From: an uncultured Collinsella sp.
Lineage (GTDB): Bacteria > Actinomycetota > Coriobacteriia > Coriobacteriales > Coriobacteriaceae
Direction: 5' to 3'
NCBI GenBank assembly: GCA_958433005.1
Contig: CAUAWV010000028.1
Location: 1 to 30,499 of the forward strand
Length of the DNA stretch: 30,499 nucleotides
The translations under genes were made by a program, and so were the position numbers. Numbering within the stretch: the first letter of the stretch is position 1; every line of letters starts with the position of its first letter. Of the stretch, positions 13,842-21,083 are shown piece after piece. Under the pieces are notes generated by a model. It had not been told where the DNA came from. It worked only from the letters and a program-made list of their open reading frames with translations, and did no database searches.

Positions 13842-13904
13842 TTTTCAACAGCCCTGCCCAACTGACCAAAAACTTGCCAAAAGCTTGACGGATGCTGTTG
13901 AAAA
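13842..13904. promoter_or_regulatory. Inverted TTTTCAACAGC pair upstream of the WYL regulator
   Basis: TTTTCAACAGC (13842-13852) and GCTGTTGAAAA (13894-13904) are perfect inverted copies 41 bases apart. Related sites are TTTCAACAGC at 13703-13712 and TTTTTACAACAGC at 12861-12873. The right copy overlaps the T-run of the asnS terminator. Confidence 0.5.
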
Positions 13905-13933
13905 AAGCGCCCCTCGGCTTGCCGAGAGGCGCT
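13901..13933 (-). terminator. Rho-independent terminator of asnS
   Basis: AGCGCC (13906-13911) with GGCGCT (13928-13933), one mismatch, then CTCGGC (13913-13918) with GCCGAG (13921-13926), has a two-base TT apex. Six plus-strand A residues (13901-13906) supply the T-run on the minus strand. Confidence 0.92.
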
Positions 13934-13973
13934 GGCGTGATGCGCTGGAACGCGTTTGGTGGCGCTGTGGCGA

Positions 13974-15377
13974 TTAGAAGTCGGCGTTGCCCACGGTGCG
14001 CGGGTGCGGCAGGACGTCGCGGATGTTGCCCACGCCGGTGAGGTACATCACCAAGCGCTCGAAGCCCAGACCGTAGCCGGCGTGCTTGCAGGAACCGTAG
14101 CGGCGCAGGTCAAGGTAGTACTTGTACTGCTCGGGATTCATACCCAGATCATTGATGCGGGCCTCGAGCAGATCCAGGCGCTCCTCGCGCTGGGAGCCGC
14201 CGATAATCTCGCCGATGCCCGGCACCAGGCAGTCGGCGGCGGCGACGGTCTTGCCGTCCTCGTTCATGCGCATGTAGAACGCCTTGATCTCGGCCGGGTA
14301 GTCGGTCACAAAAGTCGGTCGCTTAAAGTGCTCCTCGGTCAGGAAGCGCTCGTGCTCGGTCTGCAGGTCGATGCCCCAGCTGACGGGGTAATCAAACTGG
14401 TGGCCAGCAGCGACTGCCTGCTCCAGGATTTCGACAGCCTCGGTGTAGGTAACGCGGGCAAAGTCGGAGTTTGCCACATGGTCCAGGCGCTCGATCAGGC
14501 CCTTGTCCACAAACTTGTTGAGCATATTGAGCTCGTCGGGGCAGGTGGCCATAACGTCCTTAAGGACGTACTTGAGCATGGCCTCGGCGTTATCCATGTA
14601 GTCGTTCAGGTCGGCAAAGGCCATCTCGGGCTCGATCATCCAAAACTCGGCGGCGTGGCGCGTGGTGTTGGAGTTTTCGGCACGGAAGGTGGGGCCAAAG
14701 GTGTACACGTCGCCAAAGGCCATGGCAAAGTTCTCGGCATTGAGCTGGCCGGACACGGTGAGGCTCGCATGCTTGCCAAAGAAGTCCTGGCTCCAGTCGA
14801 CCTCGCCGGACTCGGTGAGGGGCGGATTTTTGGGGTCGAGCGTGGTCACGCGGAACATCTCGCCGGCGCCCTCGCAGTCACTCGTGGTGATGATGGGGGT
14901 GTTGACATAGACAAATCCCTGCTCCTGGAAGAAGCGGTGGATAGCGGCAGCCGCGACAGAGCGGATGCGGAACACGGCGCGGAACAGGTTGGTGCGCGGG
15001 CGCAGATGCTGCTGGGTGCGCAGGAACTCGACGGTTGCGCGCTTCTTCTGCAGCGGGTAATCCGGGGCGCTCGTGCCCTCGACCTCGATGGAGGTGGCAG
15101 AAAGCTCGAAGGGCTGGGGCGCATCGGGGGTCAGTTTGACGGTGCCGGTGCAAATGAGTGCGGCCGAGACATTTTGGTGGGCGATCTCGTCGTAGTTGTC
15201 GAGCGCCTCGCGGTTCATGACGACCTGCAGGTCGCGGAAGCAGCTGCCGTCGTTGAGCGTAACAAAGCCAAAGTTCTTCATGTCGCGGACGGACTTGACC
15301 CAGCCGGCGACGGTGACAGTCTGGCCGCCGAGCGACTCGGCATCGGCATAGAGCTGCGCGATTTTGGTGCGGTTCAC
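13974..15377 (-). CDS. asnS: Asparaginyl-tRNA synthetase (class II)
   Basis: AsnRS charges tRNA-Asn with asparagine using ATP. The 467-residue protein has an N-terminal OB-fold (VTVAGWVKSVRDMKNFGFVT then LNDGS). The class II catalytic domain shows motif 2 FGPTFRAENSNTTRHAAEFW with the AsnRS-type EPEMAF, and motif 3 near the C-terminus GYGLGFERLVMYL with HPRTVGNADF. The start is taken as GTG 15377 (VNRTKIAQLY): GGGAGGA precedes it and the length then matches the 466 residues of E. coli AsnS. ATG codons further upstream (15389 and beyond) lack a binding site, and the longest open frame would run through the terminator of the neighbouring gene. Transcription ends at the 13901-13933 terminator. 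Confidence 0.95.
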   Translation of the reverse strand: MNRTKIAQLYADAESLGGQTVTVAGWVKSVRDMKNFGFVTLNDGSCFRDLQVVMNREALDNYDEIAHQNVSAALICTGTVKLTPDAPQPFELSATSIEVEGTSAPDYPLQKKRATVEFLRTQQHLRPRTNLFRAVFRIRSVAAAAIHRFFQEQGFVYVNTPIITTSDCEGAGEMFRVTTLDPKNPPLTESGEVDWSQDFFGKHASLTVSGQLNAENFAMAFGDVYTFGPTFRAENSNTTRHAAEFWMIEPEMAFADLNDYMDNAEAMLKYVLKDVMATCPDELNMLNKFVDKGLIERLDHVANSDFARVTYTEAVEILEQAVAAGHQFDYPVSWGIDLQTEHERFLTEEHFKRPTFVTDYPAEIKAFYMRMNEDGKTVAAADCLVPGIGEIIGGSQREERLDLLEARINDLGMNPEQYKYYLDLRRYGSCKHAGYGLGFERLVMYLTGVGNIRDVLPHPRTVGNADF

Positions 15378-15488
15378 GTATCCTCCCATAACGGTTGAAT
15401 GATAGTTATCCATACAGTTCGATATTCTAGCAGCTCGGCTCATTTGGACTATACGGATAAGGCATTGACGGGACGTTTTCAAATGAAA

Positions 15489-15518
15489 AGCGCCCACGGC
15501 GAAATGACCGTGGGCGCT
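15489..15518 (-). terminator. Terminator of the EIIA-Glc gene
   Basis: AGCGCCCACGG (15489-15499) and CCGTGGGCGCT (15508-15518) form a perfect 11-bp stem with an 8-base loop. The plus-strand A-rich ATGAAAA before it gives a short T-run on the minus strand. Confidence 0.85.
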
Positions 15519-15556
15519 TGGCGTGTTGTCTATTTGTTGTGCGGCGCGGGGCGCGA

Positions 15557-16120
15557 CTACTTGGTCTTGGCCACCAGCAGCGGGTCGCCAAGCTTGACGA
15601 GCGGGTTGCCGCCGATAAGCGTTCCAGACTCGCCGACATGGTCGATGCTCTTAAGGCGATCGAGCTCGGAGACGATGACGGTCACGATGTCCTCGTGACC
15701 AGCGGCCTTAATGGCCTCGCGGTCGAAGCTGATGAGCGGCTGGCCTGCCTTGACCACATCGCCCATCTCGACAAAGCGGGCAAAACCCTTGCCGTTCATT
15801 TCCACGGTGCCCAGGCCAACATGGATGAACACGCGAAGACCGTCCTCGGTGATCATGCCAATGGAGTGGTTGGTGACAGTGGTGGCGCCGATGCGGCCGT
15901 TGGCGGGCGCATAGATGGTGTCGGTAATGGGCTCGATGCCATAGCCCTGGCCAAGCATGCCCGAGGCGATCGTCTCGTCGGGAACTTCGTCCAGGTTGAC
16001 GAGCACGCCGTTGACGGGGGCATAGATGACGCCTTCGCGGGTGGCGAAGCTTGCTGCGGGCGGAACGGACGCCTCGCCGGTCGAGGTGAAGGTGGACTTA
16101 AGCGAATCGAGCAGACCCAT
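15557..16120 (-). CDS. PTS sugar transporter subunit IIA, glucose type
   Basis: EIIA-Glc receives phosphate from HPr and passes it to EIIB domains of glucose-type permeases. The 187-residue protein has EGVIYAPVNGVLVNLDEV, the first active-site histidine in VTNHSIGM (His85) and the phosphorylated one in RVFIHVGLGTVEMNG (His100), followed by GDVVKAGQPLISFD. It is a free-standing IIA with a short N-terminal amphipathic stretch (MGLLDSLKSTF), as in Crr. ATG 16120 follows GGAGG; the frame extends to 16201 but has no binding site there. No permease is adjacent, so it may serve several EIICB proteins, including the one at 24105, which lacks a IIA domain. A LacI-type palindrome lies 48 bases upstream. 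Confidence 0.93.
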   Translation of the reverse strand: MGLLDSLKSTFTSTGEASVPPAASFATREGVIYAPVNGVLVNLDEVPDETIASGMLGQGYGIEPITDTIYAPANGRIGATTVTNHSIGMITEDGLRVFIHVGLGTVEMNGKGFARFVEMGDVVKAGQPLISFDREAIKAAGHEDIVTVIVSELDRLKSIDHVGESGTLIGGNPLVKLGDPLLVAKTK

Positions 16121-16167
16121 AGTTGCCTCCAACTTAAATAGGCGCATATCGCGCGTCTGGTTTGCCG

Positions 16168-16177
16168 GAAACGTTTC
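16168..16177. promoter_or_regulatory. GAAACGTTTC palindrome, cre/LacI-type operator candidate
   Basis: GAAACGTTTC is a perfect 10-base palindrome with central CG, typical of LacI/CcpA-family sites. On the minus strand it falls at the -10 position of a candidate promoter whose -35 is TTGACC (complement of 16193-16198). It could repress the EIIA-Glc gene. Confidence 0.5.
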
Positions 16178-16364
16178 ATATGTGTTTCGCGGCTTGGTCA
16201 ACGCCCCCTATTCTACGCTGCTCAGCGATACCTCTGAGCTGGGATTATGTGATATATCAGTTGGAGGGAAACTTATTGCCGGAGAGTTTCTGCGTCCTGC
16301 ACCCAACTGGGGTACGCTTAGATGCGAAAAAAGAGTGCGCATAATTTGCGCGAAGGGAGCACAT

Positions 16365-17267
16365 ATGATTGTCGAGAACCATGCGCTGTGGGGCGAGGAA
16401 CCGACCGAGGATTATCCGGCGACCTTTACGTATCTGGGTGCCGAGCCGCTGCCCGATAAACCGAATGGCCGTCGCCCTGCCGTGATTATCTGCGGCGGAG
16501 GTGCGTTTACGCATATCGCTCCGCATGAGCAGGATCCCGTGGCGTTTGCGTTTTTGGATCACGGCTACCAGGCCTTTGTGCTCAACTATGTGACGAGCGG
16601 CACGGGTGACGTAAGTTTTCCGCACCCGCAGGCAGATCTTGCCAAGATGGTCGCCACGGTGCGTGCGAATGCCGACGAGTGGCATGTCGATCCCAAACGC
16701 GTGTGCGTCGTGGGCTTTTCTGCTGGCGGCATGATTTGCGCCTCGCTGGCAACACAGTGGAAGACCGGCCCCTTCGCGGCACTTGCCGGGGCGCGTCCGG
16801 ACGACATTCGTCCCGATGCCGTGGTGCTGGGCTATCCATTGCTCGACTTTGCCTATGTGCGCGACATGCAGACGCGCGATCCGCGCATTGACTTGCGTGT
16901 GCCCAAGACGGGCGGCAAGACGGGGCGCGATTTGCTCAACGACTACCTGTCGATGGTGACGGGCGGCGAGGCAACTGACGAGCATCTGGCCGACATCTGC
17001 CCCACCACGCATGTTTCGCGTCAGATGCCACCGACCTTTGTATGGGGCGTGTCCGACGACAAGACGGCGCCGATCGCGCAGGTCTATCCGTTTGCGCAGC
17101 GCATGGCCGAGGAGGGCGTTGCATGCGAGATGCACGTCTTTGACCAGGGCGGTCACGGCCTTTCGCTCGGCAACGCCAATACCGCGGTCGACAACGAGGA
17201 CAAGCAGGTTTCCGTCCGTCCCTGGATCCGCCTGGCCTTCCGCTTCCTGGAACGCCACAGGTTTTAG
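16365..17267 (+). CDS. Alpha/beta hydrolase, acetyl-esterase-like
   Basis: This 300-residue cytoplasmic protein has the alpha/beta hydrolase pattern: an oxyanion segment PAVIICGGGAFTHIAPHEQD, the nucleophile elbow VCVVGFSAGGM (Ser119), an acid-residue loop TFVWGVSDDKTAP, and the catalytic histidine in DQGGHGLSLG near residue 266. The family (BD-FAE/xylan acetylesterase-like) deacetylates carbohydrates or cleaves small esters; the real substrate is unknown. ATG 16365 follows AGGGAG at the right spacing. An open frame extends upstream into the divergent EIIA gene and is not credible. It is a single gene, divergent from EIIA-Glc; the shared intergenic region holds the GAAACGTTTC palindrome, so sugar-responsive control is possible. 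Confidence 0.88.
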   Translation: MIVENHALWGEEPTEDYPATFTYLGAEPLPDKPNGRRPAVIICGGGAFTHIAPHEQDPVAFAFLDHGYQAFVLNYVTSGTGDVSFPHPQADLAKMVATVRANADEWHVDPKRVCVVGFSAGGMICASLATQWKTGPFAALAGARPDDIRPDAVVLGYPLLDFAYVRDMQTRDPRIDLRVPKTGGKTGRDLLNDYLSMVTGGEATDEHLADICPTTHVSRQMPPTFVWGVSDDKTAPIAQVYPFAQRMAEEGVACEMHVFDQGGHGLSLGNANTAVDNEDKQVSVRPWIRLAFRFLERHRF

Positions 17268-17294
17268 TTACGGCGTTTTACCAAACGCCGTAAC
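17267..17294 (+). terminator. 12-bp hairpin after the hydrolase gene
   Basis: GTTACGGCGTTT (17267-17278) pairs perfectly with AAACGCCGTAAC (17283-17294) around a 4-base loop and begins at the last base of the stop codon. There is no T-run on either strand, so it may be a Rho-assisted or RNA-stabilising end rather than a classical terminator. Confidence 0.6.
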
Positions 17295-17307
17295 CACTTG
17301 ACGCTGC

Positions 17308-17406
17308 AAGCCCGCCAGAGCGGCAATCTGCCTTTCAACTTCGGCGGCATGAACAGAAGGTCAATGCCGTCTCGTTTCAAGGCACCTTGCTCGCTCTGAC
17401 GGGCTT
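17308..17406 (-). ncRNA. Candidate structured RNA with nested helices
   Basis: An outer 15-bp helix pairs 17308-17322 with 17392-17406. Inside it, TGCCTT (17329-17334) pairs with AAGGCA (17379-17384), and CGGCAT (17345-17350) with ATGCCG (17364-17369). The one imperfect pair in the outer helix is C-A on the plus strand but G-U on the minus strand, suggesting the minus strand is the RNA. Further hairpins continue to 17517, including CGCC/GGCG (17417-17432), TGATCC/GGATCA (17454-17484) and GGTC/GACC (17507-17517). I do not match it to a known RNA family. The stretch 17268-17539 has no convincing gene. Confidence 0.45.
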
Positions 17407-17539
17407 TCGCTGTCTGCGCCAAAACATCGGCGTTGTCTTGGCTGCCAAAAGAATGATCCCTCGGGGACGGAGGAAAGCGGATCAGTTTGGGCGGTGCTGG
17501 CGCTAAGGTCTAAGACCGACGTCGTCCCTTGTTGCTTTC

Positions 17540-18190
17540 CTACCAGACGGTGAACTGGGCGTTTTCCGTGTTCCAATGGACATCGCGAACGTAGTCGCGC
17601 ACGCCCGTCGCATCTCGTGCTTCGAACAACTCAAGAATATGAGCATGTTCGCTGTTGGCTTTATTGAGCAGTTTGCACGCCGTCTCTTGGTCGACAGTCT
17701 CGTAATCGCGCTTGATAAAGCAGCGCTCGAGTTGCGAGATCATGTCGCGCAGACGGTCGTTGCCGCAGCGGTTGAAGTACGTAAGGTGAAAGTCTCGCTG
17801 AATGTCGTCGTACTTACGGATGAGGCCGCCTTGGATCGCGAGGTCCATGGAGCCGACGAGAAATTTAAGCTGCGTAATGTCATCGTCGGTTAGGTTCGGA
17901 CAGGCGAGATATGCGGCCTGCCCGTCGAGCGGCCCCATAATCTCAAAGACTTCAACGGCGTTTTGCTGATCGAACCCACGGACGCGGAATCCGCGGCGGG
18001 GGAGATTGTCCAGGTAGCCATCGCTTGCCAGCTGGATGAGCGCCTCGCGGACCGGCGTGCGCGACACGCCCATGGCATCGCAGATCGCTTGCTCGCTCAG
18101 CCGGTCGCCGGCGGACAACTCGCCGGCGTCAATACGGCTCGAAATATAGTCGTATACGTGGTCCTTCAGGGGCCTTCTGAGCGTTTCCAT
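17540..18190 (-). CDS. GntR family transcriptional regulator, FCD subfamily
   Basis: This 216-residue regulator has an N-terminal winged helix (RRPLKDHVYDYISSRIDAGE, then DRLSEQAICDAMGVSRTPVR and EALIQLASDGYL). It is followed by the all-helical FCD ligand domain with metal-site style histidines in RDFHLTYFNRCGN and SEHAHILELFEARD. Length and domain order are standard. ATG 18190 has AAGGAA about ten bases upstream. It is divergent from the dimethylargininase gene, and a TTGTAT/ATACAA palindrome in the shared region fits FCD-type operators. The ligand is likely an amino acid or a product of the neighbouring pathway; that is inference from context. Confidence 0.93.
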   Translation of the reverse strand: METLRRPLKDHVYDYISSRIDAGELSAGDRLSEQAICDAMGVSRTPVREALIQLASDGYLDNLPRRGFRVRGFDQQNAVEVFEIMGPLDGQAAYLACPNLTDDDITQLKFLVGSMDLAIQGGLIRKYDDIQRDFHLTYFNRCGNDRLRDMISQLERCFIKRDYETVDQETACKLLNKANSEHAHILELFEARDATGVRDYVRDVHWNTENAQFTVW

Positions 18191-18337
18191 GAGCTTGTGT
18201 TCCTTAACGGTATATTTCTAAAATTAAATACGTTTCGCTTGAATAGCTCAGTCGAATTATAGAACGACCAGCTAAATCGTGCTACTTTGCGCCGATAAGC
18301 AGGAATACGCTTACCGAGGATTATCTACCGTTCGGGA

Positions 18338-18354
18338 TTGTATGCAATATACAA
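18338..18354. promoter_or_regulatory. TTGTATGCAATATACAA palindrome, GntR operator candidate
   Basis: Perfect 6-base arms TTGTAT (18338-18343) and ATACAA (18349-18354) are separated by five bases. FCD-type GntR proteins commonly bind TTGTATACAA-like dyads. It lies about 90 bases before the dimethylargininase start and overlaps a TATACA (18348-18353) that could be a -10. Confidence 0.6.
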
Positions 18355-18444
18355 AACAGCAAAGACACCCTAAGATAAAGCCATCGGAAGGAAGGCGGAC
18401 GCAAGGAAGTCCGCTCAGTACTATGAGATCCAAGGAGGATCATC

Positions 18445-19221
18445 ATGACCAAGTTCAGCCACGTCATCATCCGTCGTCCCGGCAAGTCCCTGAGCAATGG
18501 CATCACGAGCGCTCCCGAGCTTGGCCAGCCCATCTACGAGCGCGCTATCGAGGAGCATTACGATTACGAGCACGCACTCGAGCAGTGCGGCGTTGACGTG
18601 TCGGTGCTGCCGGCACTCGAGCAGTATCCCGACAGCTGCTTCGTCGAAGATCCGGCCGTTATCACTCGCTGCGGCGCCATCATTACCAACCCCGGCGCCG
18701 ATAGCCGCAACGGCGAGAAGGACGAGATTGAGCCGGCCGTCCGTCGCTTCTTTGACGACGAGCATGTCAAGCACATCGTTTCTCCGGGCACGCTTGACGG
18801 CGGCGACGTCATGATGGTCGGTGACCATTTCTACGTCGGTCGCTCCGCTCGTACCAACGAAGAGGGCATTCGCCAGTTCTGCGAGATTCTCGAGGGCTGG
18901 GGCCTCGAGGGTTCTGAGGTTCCGCTGGAGGAGGTCCTGCACCTCAAGACGGGCGTCAACTACATCGAGGACAACAACATGCTCGTCTCTGGTGAGTTCA
19001 TCGATAAGCCCGACTTTGCCCAGTACAACAAGATCGTCGTGCCCGAGGACGAGGCGTACGGCGCAAACTGCATCTGGGTCAACGGTACGGTCATCGTTGC
19101 CGAGGGCTATCCGACTGTGCTCAAGGCCGTGCAGGATCTGGGCTACAAGACACTCGTCGTCGACACCTCCGAGTATCGCAAGGTCGACGGCGGCCTTTCT
19201 TGCCTGTCGCTGCGCTTCTAA
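18445..19221 (+). CDS. ddaH: NG,NG-dimethylarginine dimethylaminohydrolase (DDAH)
   Basis: DDAH hydrolyses mono- and asymmetric dimethylarginine to citrulline plus methylamine or dimethylamine. The 258-residue product matches the bacterial enzyme throughout: YPDSCFVEDPAVIT (Glu68, Asp69), GDHFYVGRSARTNEEG, catalytic His166 in VLHLKTGVNYIEDNN, ANCIWVNGTV, and the C-terminal VDTSEYRKVDGGLSCLSLRF with nucleophile Cys253. This layout is nearly the same as I remember for Pseudomonas aeruginosa DDAH (254 residues), rather than the longer arginine deiminases. ATG 18445 follows AAGGAGGA. It is followed by a strong hairpin and then an amino acid permease, and is divergent from a GntR regulator. Plain arginine deiminase activity cannot be fully excluded without an assay. 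Confidence 0.92.
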   Translation: MTKFSHVIIRRPGKSLSNGITSAPELGQPIYERAIEEHYDYEHALEQCGVDVSVLPALEQYPDSCFVEDPAVITRCGAIITNPGADSRNGEKDEIEPAVRRFFDDEHVKHIVSPGTLDGGDVMMVGDHFYVGRSARTNEEGIRQFCEILEGWGLEGSEVPLEEVLHLKTGVNYIEDNNMLVSGEFIDKPDFAQYNKIVVPEDEAYGANCIWVNGTVIVAEGYPTVLKAVQDLGYKTLVVDTSEYRKVDGGLSCLSLRF

Positions 19222-19256
19222 CGCGATAGCTGTAACAGTCTGATGATCGCTTGACC

Positions 19257-19296
19257 GATGGCCCGGCACCCGATTCGGGACGTCCGGGCCATCTTT
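19257..19296 (+). terminator. Strong terminator between ddaH and the permease
   Basis: GATGGCCCGG (19257-19266) pairs with CCGGGCCATC (19284-19293), with an inner CCCG/CGGG stem, followed by TTTCGTT. Being inside a likely operon it may only attenuate, lowering permease expression relative to ddaH. Confidence 0.85.
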
Positions 19297-19330
19297 CGTT
19301 CGATCACATGATGAAGGGGGTGCACATACA

Positions 19331-20794
19331 ATGGCCTCTAAAACTTCTAACGACGAGATTATCGACCCCAATGGTCTGGATCTCTTCCGTCTGACCATGA
19401 TGGTCATCACTGCGAGCATCTGCGGCGGTATCTTTTCTCTTGCCGGCGATATGGCGGCAGGCGGAGCCAATACCGGTGCGGTTATCGTCTCGTGGGGAAT
19501 TTGCTTTATTGGCGTCTTTGCGTTGATGATGGTGTTCAACGGTTTGTCTCAAGCCCGTCCCGACCTGACCGGTGGCATCTATGCATACGCTGCGGCCGGT
19601 TTTGGCGATTACATTGGATTCAACTCCGCCTGGGGCTACTGGATCAGCGCATGCCTTTCCAACGTGAGCTTTGCACTTTTGCTGTTTAGCGCGCTGGGCT
19701 ATTTCTTCCCTGCGTTTGGCGCGGGCAACAACCTGCTTTCTATCGTCTGCGCCAGCGTGTTTTTGTGGTTCCTTACCGCCCTTGTGCTTCGTGGCGTTAA
19801 GGAGGCTGCGGGCATTAACACGATTGTCACCTTGGCGAAGCTGGTGCCGCTGGGACTCTTTGTGCTGAGCATTGTGCTCCTGGGCAAGTTCAACGTCGAT
19901 ATCTTTATGGACAACTTCTGGGGAGAGCCGGCTGGTCCTGGCTTTGGCGAGCAGGTTGTCTCGACCATGATTGCCCTTGTCTGGGTCTTCACGGGCATCG
20001 AGGGCGCCGTTGTCATCTCGGGCCGCGCAAAGTACGTGCGTGACGTCGGTCGCTCGACGGCGCTCGGATTTGCGGCGGTCTTTGTCCTGTATTTGATTAT
20101 TTCTATGCTGTCGCTCGGCATTATGCCGCGAGAGGAGATGGCACAGCTTGCAACGCCCTCCATGGCGGGAATTCTCGAGTGCGCAATCGGTCCGGTTGGT
20201 GCTGCCATCGTAAACCTTGGCGTTATCCTTTCGTTGGTCGGCGCGCTGCTGGGCTATGTCATCATTGCGTCCGAGACGCCGTTCGAGGCGGCGCGCCAGG
20301 GATCCTTCCCGCTGGCGTTTGCCAAGACGAACAAGCACGACGCCCCGGTGGTAACGGTTCTCGTGAGCTCCGGCATTACGCAGCTCTTCTTGATCGTGTC
20401 GTATGTGGCGGCGAGCACCTACCAGTTCTTCTATAGCTGCGCAGTCAACACGATTCTGGTTCCGTATGTCTGCTCGGCTGCCTATTACATGGTGATTGGC
20501 TGGAAGAACGAGCATCTGGACGGGCCGCATGCGCCCAGCGTCGGCAAAGCCCGCTTCTTCGGTACGCTCGGCTTCATCTACACATTGTTCCTGGTGTGGT
20601 CGACGGGTCTTCAGGGCGTTATGATCACGACGATTCTTTTTGCTCCGGCCATTCCCGTTTATATGCTGGGCGAGCGAGGCCGCGGTAAACCGGTGCTTCC
20701 GCATCTGCACGACAAGCTGATCGCAGCGGTGGTCATTGTCGTGGCAATCATTTCGCTGTATCTGCACTTTGCCGGCATTGCGCCGATAGTCTAA
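19331..20794 (+). CDS. APC-superfamily amino acid permease/antiporter, ArcD-like (APA family)
   Basis: This 487-residue membrane protein has about twelve to thirteen hydrophobic segments. The N-terminus FRLTMMVITASICGGIFSLA is the APC first helix with the GGIFSL-type broken helix that binds the substrate amino group. It is followed by DLTGGIYAYAAAGFGDYIGF and SAWGYWISACLSNVSFALLL, then TGIEGAVVISGRAKYVRDVG and ASETPFEAARQGSFP, typical of basic amino acid/polyamine antiporters such as ArcD or ArgO-type APA members. Start ATG 19331 follows AGGGGGTG. With ddaH next to it, it may import methylarginines, or exchange arginine for citrulline or ornithine; which one cannot be told from sequence. A terminator follows at 20908. 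Confidence 0.9.
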   Translation: MASKTSNDEIIDPNGLDLFRLTMMVITASICGGIFSLAGDMAAGGANTGAVIVSWGICFIGVFALMMVFNGLSQARPDLTGGIYAYAAAGFGDYIGFNSAWGYWISACLSNVSFALLLFSALGYFFPAFGAGNNLLSIVCASVFLWFLTALVLRGVKEAAGINTIVTLAKLVPLGLFVLSIVLLGKFNVDIFMDNFWGEPAGPGFGEQVVSTMIALVWVFTGIEGAVVISGRAKYVRDVGRSTALGFAAVFVLYLIISMLSLGIMPREEMAQLATPSMAGILECAIGPVGAAIVNLGVILSLVGALLGYVIIASETPFEAARQGSFPLAFAKTNKHDAPVVTVLVSSGITQLFLIVSYVAASTYQFFYSCAVNTILVPYVCSAAYYMVIGWKNEHLDGPHAPSVGKARFFGTLGFIYTLFLVWSTGLQGVMITTILFAPAIPVYMLGERGRGKPVLPHLHDKLIAAVVIVVAIISLYLHFAGIAPIV

Positions 20795-20907
20795 GACTGC
20801 GGCAAGCTTCATCGCTTGGTAAGCCGACGGAGGCATCGCGTGCCGGTGCCGTTCGGTAATCCATAACTGACGTGGGCCTCTGTAACGTGCCTTTGTGAGC
20901 GCCCACC

Positions 20908-20950
20908 AAGCCCGCGCAGGTGACATTTGTTGCCAGCGCGGGCTTTTGTT
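20908..20950 (+). terminator. Terminator after the amino acid permease
   Basis: AAGCCCGCGC (20908-20917) pairs with GCGCGGGCTT (20936-20945), and TTTTGTTGTTG follows. The 635-base gap 20795-21429 contains this, a palindrome GCTGCCGGCAGC near 20964, the tandem repeat and the feo promoter; no gene is apparent. Confidence 0.88.
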
Positions 20951-21083
20951 GTTGCGGCGAAATGCTGCCGGCAGCTGGGGACGTTCCTATTGTGCCGGCA
21001 CCCTGGGACACTCCTTGGATGTTCCGCATGCGACGGAGGGAACGGATCATTTTGTCGAGGGGCGGGCGGCTGCTTCGGTCCTC

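Noticed and set aside
13956..15398. 480-codon plus-strand open frame opposite asnS.
   Set aside because: It is antisense to a fully conserved AsnRS; composition is typical of shadow frames.
16202..16364. CAGTTGG/CCAACTG inverted pair upstream of the esterase as a regulatory hairpin.
   Set aside because: The arms are only 7 bases and about 50 bases apart, which is expected by chance at this length.
17450..17490. GAGGAAAG and neighbouring hairpins considered as an RNase P RNA fragment.
   Set aside because: The rest of the conserved RNase P core, such as the 3' strand of P4, is not found and the length is too short.
17268..17519. Minus-strand open frame ending KWLRRLVKRRN, spanning the structured region.
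   Set aside because: It has no ATG or GTG start with a binding site near its 5' end, and the stretch is better explained by paired helices. It is kept as an alternative in the RNA finding.
19304..20926. 540-codon minus-strand open frame opposite the APC permease.
   Set aside because: It is rich in His, Arg and Asp with no motif. The plus strand encodes a clear 12-helix permease.
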